Under the pieces are notes generated by a model. The model made no database searches, was not told the DNA's origin, and worked only from the letters and a program-made list of their open reading frames with translations. A DNA stretch of 64,000 bases from positions 13,539 through 77,538 of the forward strand of contig DAOUDJ010000016.1 of the NCBI GenBank assembly GCA_034430795.1, read 5' to 3'. How positions within the stretch are numbered: position 1 is the stretch's first letter; the number at the start of each line of letters is the position of its first letter. Both the position numbers and the translations under genes were made by a program. Shown here piece after piece: positions 9,322-16,999 of the stretch. Origin of the DNA: E44-bin32 sp034430795 (GTDB lineage Bacteria; Chloroflexota; Anaerolineae; Anaerolineales; E44-bin32).

Positions 9322-9587
9322 TCTTCCACCTCAAGTGTATAGATCGCGAATTCGGGGCACACCATGGTGCAGAATTCACAATGCACACACGCATCCTGAC
9401 GATCTGAGCAGATCTCGGGATAATAATAGCCTTTTTCATTGGTCTTTTCTGAAACTTGAAGAACTTGCTGGGGGCAAAACTCAATACACAGGTTGCAACC
9501 CTTGCAACGCTCGAGGATGAGGTAAACGCGACCTCTCGGAATCTTAAACTCAGCCAGGTTCACAGGTGTACGTGCGAAGACCCTCAT
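9318..9587 (-). CDS. korD: 2-oxoacid:ferredoxin oxidoreductase, ferredoxin-like delta subunit
   Basis: An 89-residue protein with two 4Fe-4S motifs, CKGCNLCIEFCP and CVHCEFCTMVCP, of the KorD/PorD type. The frame extends upstream to 9668, but the ATG at 9587 (MRVFARTPVN) has a GAGGG 6 nt before it and gives the usual subunit length, so I chose it. It is the first gene of the eight-gene minus-strand operon and would pass electrons from the TPP site to soluble ferredoxin or HdrA. Confidence 0.85.
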   Translation of the reverse strand: MRVFARTPVNLAEFKIPRGRVYLILERCKGCNLCIEFCPQQVLQVSEKTNEKGYYYPEICSDRQDACVHCEFCTMVCPEFAIYTLEVEE

Positions 9588-9777
9588 ATTGCCCTCGCGT
9601 TCTGTAAATACATACGGGATAACCATGTAGCGCCCGCGAACATAACCGGAGATTAGGCTTTCGCACACATATTCACAAGTACTAAGTGTCAGAGAAAATC
9701 AAGCGTAACGTCAATGAATTACGGTCATTATGCATCTAATATATTGTTTACTTGGAGGTTCATAAGCCGGGATCGAG

Positions 9778-9806
9778 TTTACCCCCGCATATGCTGATTG
9801 TATAAT
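9778..9806 (+). promoter_or_regulatory. Sigma70-type promoter for the citryl-CoA/aconitase/IDH operon
   Basis: TTTACC at 9778-9783, a 17-bp spacer, and a perfect TATAAT at 9801-9806. It lies in the divergent 376-bp intergenic region between korD and the ccsA-like gene and implies a 5' leader of about 150 nt before 9964. I could not identify an equally good promoter for the minus-strand operon. Confidence 0.65.
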
Positions 9807-9963
9807 CCAATCCTAGCCGCAACTGATTGAAGTCTGGGAGACAACTATTACTGCAAATCTTCCAAGCTCCTAATGAGTCTCATGGAACCCCTGCCCCATT
9901 TTAGATCTATGTCTATTTTGCATGATAACGCCGTAGTACGATGACGAACGGGCGAGGATAACA

Positions 9964-11490
9964 ATGGCAAGACTGCACGAACATCAAGGAAAAAGTCTAC
10001 TCGCAGACAGAAAGATTGGCATTCCCAGAGGCGAAACCGCGGGCACGCCATCAGAAACGAAAAGGATTGCCCAAGAACTGGGCTGCGAAGTTGTTATCAA
10101 AGGACAGGCATGGGTGACCGGGCGTGCATCACGCGGGTTGATAAAGTTTGCTGACTCCCCCGAAACCGCAGCAGCTGCGGCGAGTGCGATTTTAGGTATG
10201 GAAGTCGGCGGATTTGAAATCGACACGGTGCTGGTTGAAGAGAAACTAAACGTGAAGCGGGAATTCTATGCCGGCGTCATCATCGATGACATCGCCCAAG
10301 CACCCAGAATTATCTTCAGCACGGAAGGCGGATCTGGCGTTGAGCAGATCGCAAGCGAACATCCTGATGCGCTTGCCCAGACGCTCGTCGATATCCAGAC
10401 CGGATTTCCTGACTACTACGGGCGCGATCTTGTTCGCCAGGTCGGCATTCGCGGAAAGCTCCAACTGGCATTGGGGCTTTTGCTGTCCCGACTTTACCTC
10501 GTCGCTCGCGATTCGGATGCGCGCGCAGCCGAAATCAACCCCATCGTGCTCACGGAAGATGGAAAACTCATCGCTGCGGACTGCCGCATCACCGTTGATG
10601 ATTATGCCGTGTTCCGGCATCCGGGGCTGGAGATAGAGGTTGCCCGCGAGTTCGACCGGCCACCCACGGAGCTCGAGCGCATCGCCTGGGATGTTGAGAA
10701 AGGTGATTATCGCGGCACCTTCTACTTCATCCAGATGGAGCAGGATTTCAAGCGCGGGGATAAAGTCATCGGTTTTCACGGCGCCGGCGGCGGGGGATCG
10801 ATGATGAGCATGGACGCCATACTGAACAAAGGCTACAAGATTGCCAACTTCGTTGACACAAGCGGGAATCCACCGGCATCGAAGGTTTATCGCGCCGCCA
10901 GGATCATCCTGGCCCAGGGACCCATCGATGGTTATTTTGCCTCCGGCTCAGGTGTCGCCTCGCAGGAGCAGTTCCACAGCGCCCGCGGGCTCGCAAAGGC
11001 ATTTCTTGAAGTCCCATTGAACGTCCCTGCGGTGATCCGCTTAGGAGGCAACGCGGAAGATCGAGCGATTGCGCTCATGGAACGGGTAAACGACGCTCTA
11101 CCTGTGCCCATCGAGGCCTATGGGAAAGACGACTCACCTGATTTCTGTTCAGATCGCCTGGATGTTCTAATCAAGGATTTTCATCCTATCGGAGACACTA
11201 CGCCGCCCGTTGTGAAACCCCAACCTGAAGAACCCTACCAATTTGAAACTGTATCCGGTGGCACTGTCCTTTTTGACCACGCTGCCTGTCGCCAGTGTGA
11301 TACACATATCTGCATTGATACCTGTGTGCCAGAAATCCTTGTCCTCAAGGATGGCCTCCCCGTGCTAAATATCAGCGCAGAGGAAGCCCGAAAGAGCGGC
11401 TGCATCGAGTGCCTCGCCTGCCAGATTGAATGCTACTTTGGAGGCAACCGGGGCGGTTATGTCGACCTTCCGATACCAGGCCTGGAGTAA
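9964..11490 (+). CDS. Citryl-CoA synthetase / succinyl-CoA ligase beta-like subunit with C-terminal ferredoxin domain
   Basis: Residues 1-400 form an ATP-grasp acyl-CoA synthetase beta chain (SucC/CcsA type): ARLHEHQGKSLLADRKIGIP, VVIKGQAWVTGR, and the CoA-ligase domain with FHGAGGGGSMMSMDAIL and VIRLGGNAEDRAIALM. Residues about 430-508 add an unusual domain with C442-x2-C445-x4-C450-x3-C454 and C480-x2-C483-x2-C486-x3-C490. The second half, GCIECLACQIECYFGGNRGG, resembles FixX and the ferredoxin domain of ETF-quinone oxidoreductase. With the next gene it should form a two-subunit CoA ligase; downstream citryl-CoA-lyase and aconitase-like genes favour citrate over succinate, but this is not provable here. 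A GAGG lies upstream of the ATG. Confidence 0.8.
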   Translation: MARLHEHQGKSLLADRKIGIPRGETAGTPSETKRIAQELGCEVVIKGQAWVTGRASRGLIKFADSPETAAAAASAILGMEVGGFEIDTVLVEEKLNVKREFYAGVIIDDIAQAPRIIFSTEGGSGVEQIASEHPDALAQTLVDIQTGFPDYYGRDLVRQVGIRGKLQLALGLLLSRLYLVARDSDARAAEINPIVLTEDGKLIAADCRITVDDYAVFRHPGLEIEVAREFDRPPTELERIAWDVEKGDYRGTFYFIQMEQDFKRGDKVIGFHGAGGGGSMMSMDAILNKGYKIANFVDTSGNPPASKVYRAARIILAQGPIDGYFASGSGVASQEQFHSARGLAKAFLEVPLNVPAVIRLGGNAEDRAIALMERVNDALPVPIEAYGKDDSPDFCSDRLDVLIKDFHPIGDTTPPVVKPQPEEPYQFETVSGGTVLFDHAACRQCDTHICIDTCVPEILVLKDGLPVLNISAEEARKSGCIECLACQIECYFGGNRGGYVDLPIPGLE

Positions 11491-11534
11491 GATTTACCAA
11501 CTTTATCCAACAGAGAACGATCACAGGAGCGGAC

Positions 11535-12446
11535 ATGTCGATCCTGATCGATGAAAAGAAAAGCGTCCTTGTCCAAGGTATCACAGGGCGTGAAGGTCGA
11601 ACGAGGGCCTCCTTGATGAAGGAGTATGGCACCAACATCGTCGCCGGTGTCACGCCCGGTAAGGGCGGCCAGGAGATCATCGGTGTGCCCGTATACGACA
11701 CGGTTCTCGAAGCCAGTGAGGCGTGTGGGAAGTTCGACATCAGCGTGCTCTTCATACCCGCTCCACTGGTCCGGAGTGCAGCCCTGGAGGCGATCGATTC
11801 TGGCTTAAAACTGCTGGTTATTGTTCCGGACCGAGTCCCGATTTACGACGTGCTTGAGATTGCCCACAGCGCGAAAAAACACAAGGCGCAGTTCGTGGGG
11901 CCAAACACGCTGGGGGTCCTCTCCCCCGGCAAAGGCGTGCTGGGGATGATCGGCGGTCGTGCGGCATCCGCTCGATCCTGGTTCTTCCCCGGACCGGTAG
12001 GGATCACTTCGCGCTCTGGCGGCATTACCTCATCTATGGCCTATTACCTCGCTCAGGAGGGTATCGGCGCGACAACGCTTGTTCACGTAGGTGGAGATGT
12101 TGTCGTCGGCCTGCCCCACCCCGAAGTTATTAAACTTTTCCAAAAGGACCCAGAGACGAAAGCGATCGTGATGTTCGGCGAGATTGGCGGCAGCCAAGAG
12201 GAGCGAGTCGCGGATCTCGTCGAATCGGGTGAGGTGACAAAACCAATTATCGCCTTCATCGGCGGAAAAGCCGCCAAGAGCGGCACACGCTTCAGTCATG
12301 CAGGTGCAATTGTGGAAGGCAATCGAGGCACCTACGAAGGAAAGGTAAAACGCCTGCAGGAAGTTGGAGCCACAGTCGTAGACGCCTTCGGAGACCTGCC
12401 TCGTGCCACCAAATCCGTTCTTGAGAAGCATGGGATAAAACTATGA
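11535..12446 (+). CDS. Citryl-CoA synthetase / succinyl-CoA ligase alpha-like subunit
   Basis: A 303-residue SucD-family protein. It has the CoA-binding Rossmann start VLVQGITGREGRTRAS, the PGKGGQEIIGVPVYDTV segment, GPNTLGVLSPG, and the phospho-histidine motif SHAGAIVEGNRGTYE with His255. All residues needed for ligase chemistry appear present. The ATG at 11535 with AGGAG upstream is preferred over the longer frame that begins inside ccsA. It overlaps the lyase-like gene by 4 bp (ATGA), a strong sign that the ligase and lyase act together, as in the split ATP-citrate-cleaving pair described in Hydrogenobacter. Confidence 0.85.
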   Translation: MSILIDEKKSVLVQGITGREGRTRASLMKEYGTNIVAGVTPGKGGQEIIGVPVYDTVLEASEACGKFDISVLFIPAPLVRSAALEAIDSGLKLLVIVPDRVPIYDVLEIAHSAKKHKAQFVGPNTLGVLSPGKGVLGMIGGRAASARSWFFPGPVGITSRSGGITSSMAYYLAQEGIGATTLVHVGGDVVVGLPHPEVIKLFQKDPETKAIVMFGEIGGSQEERVADLVESGEVTKPIIAFIGGKAAKSGTRFSHAGAIVEGNRGTYEGKVKRLQEVGATVVDAFGDLPRATKSVLEKHGIKL

Positions 12447-13222
12447 CCGATCTAAGTTGGAAAACATCGATCACTGAAATCAAACCAAACGAGATTCGGC
12501 TGCGTGGTTATCGAATCGATGAACTGATGGGATCCATATCCTTCGCAGAGGTTGTATACCTCGCCCTTAAAAGTGAACTACCTTCAGCGGAGGTAGCCAG
12601 GATGATGAATGCCATACTGGTCTCATCGATCGATCACGGAGCTTCACCTCCTTCTGCGCTTGCTGCCCGCACAGTAGCGTCCACCGGTGCACCCCTCAAC
12701 GCCGCGGTGGCTGCCGGGATCCTTTCCATCAATCGCCATCATGGCGGCGCAATAGCAGATTGCATGAAGGTCCTGCAAAGTGGGATCGATCGCATCAATC
12801 AATCTAGTGATGCCGTTGACAAAATCGCAACCGATCTCGTTTCCGAACACAAGGCTTCCGGGAAACGAATCGCGGGGCTGGGTCATCGCATCCATACCGA
12901 CGACCCCCGCACGGCGAAACTCTTTCAGCTCGCTCAGGAGTTGGGGATCGCCGGAGATGGCATACAAATGATCAATGCCATCCAATCCTCATTGAAAGAT
13001 GCGGGAAAAGTTCTCCCGATCAACGTCGATGGTGCCATCGCGGCCGTGCTCGTGGATCTCAATATCCCGTCTGAACTCGCGAATGCGATGTTCTTCATAG
13101 CCAGAGTTCCGGGCCTCATCCTTCAGGCTCATGAAGAGCAGACTCGCGAGCGGCCAATGCGCCGCATTCATCCTACAGAAATCTCATACGACGGCCCCGC
13201 GCCGCGATCTTTAGATGGATAG
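12443..13222 (+). CDS. Citryl-CoA lyase-like protein (short citrate-synthase-fold enzyme)
   Basis: At 259 residues it is much shorter than citrate synthase (about 370-430) and matches the size of citryl-CoA lyase or the C-terminal lyase domain of ATP-citrate lyase. Catalytic-type residues are retained: INRHHGGA (His99/His100), GLGHRIHTDDPR (His148) and INVDGAIAAVLVDL (Asp196), the last being close to the lyase-domain motif. It would split citryl-CoA to acetyl-CoA and oxaloacetate, or make citrate in reverse; a methylcitryl or other substrate is possible. It is translationally coupled to the ligase alpha gene. Confidence 0.8.
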   Translation: MTDLSWKTSITEIKPNEIRLRGYRIDELMGSISFAEVVYLALKSELPSAEVARMMNAILVSSIDHGASPPSALAARTVASTGAPLNAAVAAGILSINRHHGGAIADCMKVLQSGIDRINQSSDAVDKIATDLVSEHKASGKRIAGLGHRIHTDDPRTAKLFQLAQELGIAGDGIQMINAIQSSLKDAGKVLPINVDGAIAAVLVDLNIPSELANAMFFIARVPGLILQAHEEQTRERPMRRIHPTEISYDGPAPRSLDG

Positions 13223-13250
13223 GCAAGTCATTCACGCTTGGAGGTCTATG

Positions 13251-13799
13251 ATGCCAAACTCGATAGCCGATCTCATCCCAGAAATCAACCAGATCCAGGA
13301 CGATGATTTACGAGGAAAGGTCATCGCGGTTTGGGAGGATGCCCTCGTGGAAGGAGGTTGGCAGCTTGACGACCTCGAGACGATGCCCTACACACTTCTG
13401 GTAGATAAAGTTGAGACCACCTTCCCTGAACACGTGAGCGTTGTCTGCAGATTGTGCATCGCCATGGAGGAAGTCCTCGCCGACGCCTATGGAGAACGGT
13501 ATTCGATCGACAAGGATGTGCTGATCGCCGGCGCGCTTTTGGCGGACGTTGGCAAGCTGCTTGAGTTCAGCCTCGAAGGGGATAAGTTCGTTTGGGCCAG
13601 CACCTATAAATACCTGCGCCACCCCTTCACCGGAGTCGCCCTGTGCTATAAGCATCAGATCCCAGAAACTGTCATGCATATCGTGGCGACCCACTCTTGG
13701 GAGGGCGACAAATTCACGCGACGACCGGAGTCGATTGTCTTTCACCACGCCGATTTCACCGACTTCGATCTGACAAAATATGCATCAAAACACCCATGA
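13251..13799 (+). CDS. HD-domain-like protein with altered HD dyad
   Basis: A 183-residue protein resembling small HD phosphohydrolases: helix EHVSVVCRLCIAMEE with a first His, LIAGALLADVGKLLEF, HPFTGVALCYKHQIPE, and MHIVATHSWEG. The expected His-Asp pair (usually LLHDIGK) reads Ala98-Asp99, so one metal ligand is missing and canonical activity is doubtful. The start at 13251 follows GGAGG (13239-13243); ATG 13248 is an alternative. It sits inside the citrate-type operon between the lyase-like and aconitase-like genes, suggesting a pathway-specific regulatory or thioester/nucleotide-handling role that I cannot define. Confidence 0.75.
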   Translation: MPNSIADLIPEINQIQDDDLRGKVIAVWEDALVEGGWQLDDLETMPYTLLVDKVETTFPEHVSVVCRLCIAMEEVLADAYGERYSIDKDVLIAGALLADVGKLLEFSLEGDKFVWASTYKYLRHPFTGVALCYKHQIPETVMHIVATHSWEGDKFTRRPESIVFHHADFTDFDLTKYASKHP

Positions 13800-13829
13800 T
13801 GATGGATACTTCGGGATAAAGAGGATCGC

Positions 13830-15086
13830 ATGGGACAAACATTCGCTGAAAAGGTTCTTGCACACCGTTCCGGCAAACTACAGGTGAAACCTGGCGATAT
13901 CGTCGAGGTTACACCACAAGTCGCGTTATCGCACGATAATACCGCCGCCATCGTGGGCATCTTCCAACGGATGGGCGGTAAGAGTGTTTTTAATCCGCAG
14001 ATGCATGCGATCTTCCTCGATCATGCTGCCCCTGCACCAACAACTAAACACGCCGAAAACCACCGCATCATACGCGATTTTGTGCGTGAGCAAGGGATCC
14101 CCCACTTCTTCGATGTCGGACGAGGTATTTGCCACCAGGTTCTTGTTGAGGAGGGACTGGCGCTTCCAGGCGAGATTGTACTCGGTTCAGATTCGCATAC
14201 ACCTCACGCAGGGGTCATGGGCGCTTTCAGCGCCGGAATCGGCCGCAGCGAGATGGCCTCCATCTGGGCGGTCGGTACGCTCTGGCTTCGAGTCCCCGAG
14301 AGCTTGAAGATCATCGTGACCGGGAAGATGCCAGCCTGGGTTACCCCAAAGGATCTCGCCCTGAAAATAATCGGCGATCTCGGAGCGGACGGCGCATTGT
14401 ACCTGTCCGTCGAGTGGCACGGAAACGTGATCGCGGACATGAGCCTGAGCGAACGTGCGACCCTCACCAATATGGCGGCTGAGATGGGCGCGAAGAACAG
14501 CTACATCCCGCCGGATGACAAAACCCTTGCCTATCTCTCTAACCGGGCTAGACATGATTTTGAGCCGGTGCTTCCGGATCCAGGCGCGGCCTATCTGCAA
14601 GTTCTTGAAATCGATGCCGGCAGTCTAGAGCCGATGATCGCCTGCCCGCACACCGTTGATAACGTTAGACCCTTGTCGGAAGTCGCGGGCACTAAAGTGG
14701 ACCAGGCTTTCCTTGGAACCTGCACGAATGGCCGCCTGGAAGACCTCGCTTCTGTAGCAGCAATCCTGCGCGGGCGGAAGCTTTCTCCCGGGACCAGGAT
14801 GATCGTCATCCCGGCTTCCTCCGAAGTCTTGCGGGAAGCACTGCGCAAAGGGTATGTCGAGGATTTCCTCAACGCTGGTGCGCTCGTAGAAAGTCCTGGC
14901 TGTGGACCTTGCATGGGCAACCACCTGGGTGTCCCTGCTCCCGGCGAAGTGACGATCAGCACTGCCAATCGCAATTTTCAAGGCCGGATGGGAACGAAGG
15001 AAAGCGAGATTTATCTCGCCAGCCCTGCAGTCACCGCCGCCTCCGCTGTCGCCGGGAAGATCACGCACCCGAATACCCTGGATTGA
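13830..15086 (+). CDS. Aconitase/3-isopropylmalate dehydratase family, large subunit
   Basis: The 418-residue LeuC/homoaconitase-type large chain has conserved DHAAPAP, IPHFFDVGRGICHQVL and GEIVLGSDSHTPHAG segments. The three 4Fe-4S ligands are visible: Cys298 in FLGTCTNGR, and Cys358 and Cys361 in SPGCGPCMGNH. It would hydrate/dehydrate a 2- or 3-hydroxy acid with its small subunit, encoded 8 bp downstream. Neighbouring citryl-CoA and isocitrate-dehydrogenase-like genes suggest citrate/isocitrate as substrate rather than isopropylmalate; no leuA or leuB-type pathway is nearby. An AGAGGA lies 7 nt upstream of the ATG. Confidence 0.87.
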   Translation: MGQTFAEKVLAHRSGKLQVKPGDIVEVTPQVALSHDNTAAIVGIFQRMGGKSVFNPQMHAIFLDHAAPAPTTKHAENHRIIRDFVREQGIPHFFDVGRGICHQVLVEEGLALPGEIVLGSDSHTPHAGVMGAFSAGIGRSEMASIWAVGTLWLRVPESLKIIVTGKMPAWVTPKDLALKIIGDLGADGALYLSVEWHGNVIADMSLSERATLTNMAAEMGAKNSYIPPDDKTLAYLSNRARHDFEPVLPDPGAAYLQVLEIDAGSLEPMIACPHTVDNVRPLSEVAGTKVDQAFLGTCTNGRLEDLASVAAILRGRKLSPGTRMIVIPASSEVLREALRKGYVEDFLNAGALVESPGCGPCMGNHLGVPAPGEVTISTANRNFQGRMGTKESEIYLASPAVTAASAVAGKITHPNTLD

Positions 15087-15094
15087 GGTAAGCG

Positions 15095-15595
15095 ATGGAA
15101 ATCATCCGTGGTCGAGTATGGAAGTACGGCGATAACATCAACACCGATGTCATTTTCCCCGGGAAATACACTTACACCATCAGCGAACCAGCAGAAATGC
15201 CGGCGCATGCCCTCGAGGATTTGGACCCCGACTTCGTTGGTAGTGTCAAACCCGGTGACATTATCGTAGCCGGGAAGAATTGGGGCTGCGGCTCATCGCG
15301 TGAGCAAGCAGTGACCTGCTTGAAGGAGGGCGGTCTGGGAGCAATCATCGCTGAGTCTTTCGCTCGCATCTATTACCGCAACTGTCTGAACGCCGCGCTT
15401 CCAGCGCTCCTTTGTCCCGAAGCCGTCCTCGTCATCCAGGATGGTGAACAGGTTGAGATCGACCTGGACAATGGCGAGATCCGCACAAGCAAGGGCATTT
15501 ACACATTTAGCCCTCTCCCCGAGATTGTCAAGGAGATTTTCGATGCCGGTGGACTTGTCGCTCACACAAAGGAACGACTCGAAGCTAAGGATTAG
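15095..15595 (+). CDS. Aconitase/3-isopropylmalate dehydratase family, small subunit
   Basis: The 166-residue LeuD-like swivelling domain has INTDVIFPGKYTYT, NWGCGSSREQAV (substrate-binding GxxSSRE) and AESFARIYYRNCLNAALP. In archaeal homologues the loop after the PG(R/K) motif distinguishes isopropylmalate isomerase (YLVY/YLVM) from homoaconitase (YLRT). Here it reads Y25-T26-Y27-T28, matching neither, so a different hydroxy acid such as citrate/isocitrate or a methylated analogue is plausible. It is translated with the large subunit. Confidence 0.87.
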   Translation: MEIIRGRVWKYGDNINTDVIFPGKYTYTISEPAEMPAHALEDLDPDFVGSVKPGDIIVAGKNWGCGSSREQAVTCLKEGGLGAIIAESFARIYYRNCLNAALPALLCPEAVLVIQDGEQVEIDLDNGEIRTSKGIYTFSPLPEIVKEIFDAGGLVAHTKERLEAKD

Positions 15596-15714
15596 CACAC
15601 CATCCATCCTATCGCATGCGGGCTGCATACCTATGGATAACCATCCACTTCAGGTTAACGGTGTCCTCGAGTACTCAGTCATGTTGAGTAGGATGAGATT
15701 TTGAGCGCACACAG

Positions 15715-16905
15715 ATGAAGGATCCAACTCTCCGAAATCTATGGAAGGCGATTTTTTGGGTTTCCTTCCCATTTGGAATCCTGTCCTTTGTGCTGCCAAT
15801 CTATGGTCGCCAGCTGGGTGCGTCCGCGCTCGAGATCGGCGGGTTCTTCTCTGCCGTCTCGGTTGTGCCAGTTATCGTTCGCCCCTTCCTGGGGCGGATC
15901 ATGGACCGCTGGGGCCGGCGTCCTTTCCTGCTTATGGGTTTATTCGGCTATGCCATTGCGATGGTCGTCTTCAGTTTCTCCAACAGCATTCTCCAGCTCA
16001 CTATCGCTCGCTTCATCCAGGGACTGGGCCAAGCCTTCCTCTGGCTAGCCGCCTTCACAATTGTTGCCGATGTCGCCCAGGAAACCGGCCGCGGCTACGA
16101 TTTCGGTCTGATCGATGAAGCGATTAACCGCGGTGCTTTAATTGGCACGACTGCGGGTTTCTTTGCACTCTTCAGCCTTGATCAAATGGTTTCAACGGGG
16201 AGCCAGGTTTGGCTCATCCTATTCGCCGGCTACACCATTCCGGCCCTGATTGCCCTCGGCATTGGCTGGCGTGGCGTGCCGGAAACCCGCCCACAGAGAA
16301 GCGGAGAAATAATCCAGAGCCAGCCTCTCTCAAGGCAGCTCATTACCCTGATGGTCATCGTGTTTTTTACCGGCGCTTCATCCACGATGATCTGGCCATT
16401 GCTCATGATCTTCCTGCAAGACACGCTCGGTGCGGATGTGTGGGGGTTGGCGATAGCCTATCTACCGGCCGCGCTTATCAGCGCATTCCTTCCATCACGG
16501 ATGGGAAAACTTGCCGACAGATTCGGTCGCAAGCGTCCAATGGCTGGCGGCTTGATCTTGGGCGCCCTGGCATCTCTGCTCATTCCGAATCTGCGTTCGC
16601 TCGGAGCCTTATCCATGCTCTGGGCGGTAGAGACAATCGGTTACACTGCAGCCATACCCGCTGAACGTGCTTTTGTGGCCGACATCGCCGGAGTGGATTT
16701 CCGAGGAACGAGTTATGGCCTCTACACTTTCGCGTATTTCTTGGGGGCGCTCATCGGTCCAATTGCGGGAGGATGGTTTTACGATCGTGCAGGCCCGGCT
16801 GTGCCTTTTTACATCAACGCTGTCATACTTGCACTTGGAAGCTTCATGGTGCTCATCTTCCTGCGTGAATCCAAACGCCCCATAGCTCTCAAAGCGAGTT
16901 CGTAA
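15715..16905 (+). CDS. MFS transporter, 12-TM type
   Basis: A 396-residue polytopic membrane protein with two six-helix halves. The MFS signature GRIMDRWGRRPFL lies between helices 2 and 3, and the matching repeat GKLADRFGRKRPM occurs in the second half. Its position between the dehydratase small subunit and the isocitrate-dehydrogenase-like gene suggests it moves a substrate or product of this pathway, such as a di- or tricarboxylate. The sequence itself does not reveal substrate or direction. About 120 bp separate it from the small subunit, so an internal promoter is possible. Confidence 0.85.
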   Translation: MKDPTLRNLWKAIFWVSFPFGILSFVLPIYGRQLGASALEIGGFFSAVSVVPVIVRPFLGRIMDRWGRRPFLLMGLFGYAIAMVVFSFSNSILQLTIARFIQGLGQAFLWLAAFTIVADVAQETGRGYDFGLIDEAINRGALIGTTAGFFALFSLDQMVSTGSQVWLILFAGYTIPALIALGIGWRGVPETRPQRSGEIIQSQPLSRQLITLMVIVFFTGASSTMIWPLLMIFLQDTLGADVWGLAIAYLPAALISAFLPSRMGKLADRFGRKRPMAGGLILGALASLLIPNLRSLGALSMLWAVETIGYTAAIPAERAFVADIAGVDFRGTSYGLYTFAYFLGALIGPIAGGWFYDRAGPAVPFYINAVILALGSFMVLIFLRESKRPIALKASS

Positions 16906-16999
16906 AATCTGAGATTCCCAGATGTAGGACACCACACTGTCTCTCTAAAACAAAGAGGCGGAACGATAAACGAGAACAAACTAAGAGGAGCTTTAATCA

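Noticed and set aside
12443..13222. Full citrate synthase
   Set aside because: The protein is only 259 residues and is coupled to a CoA-ligase pair; the motif set fits the citryl-CoA-lyase type better.
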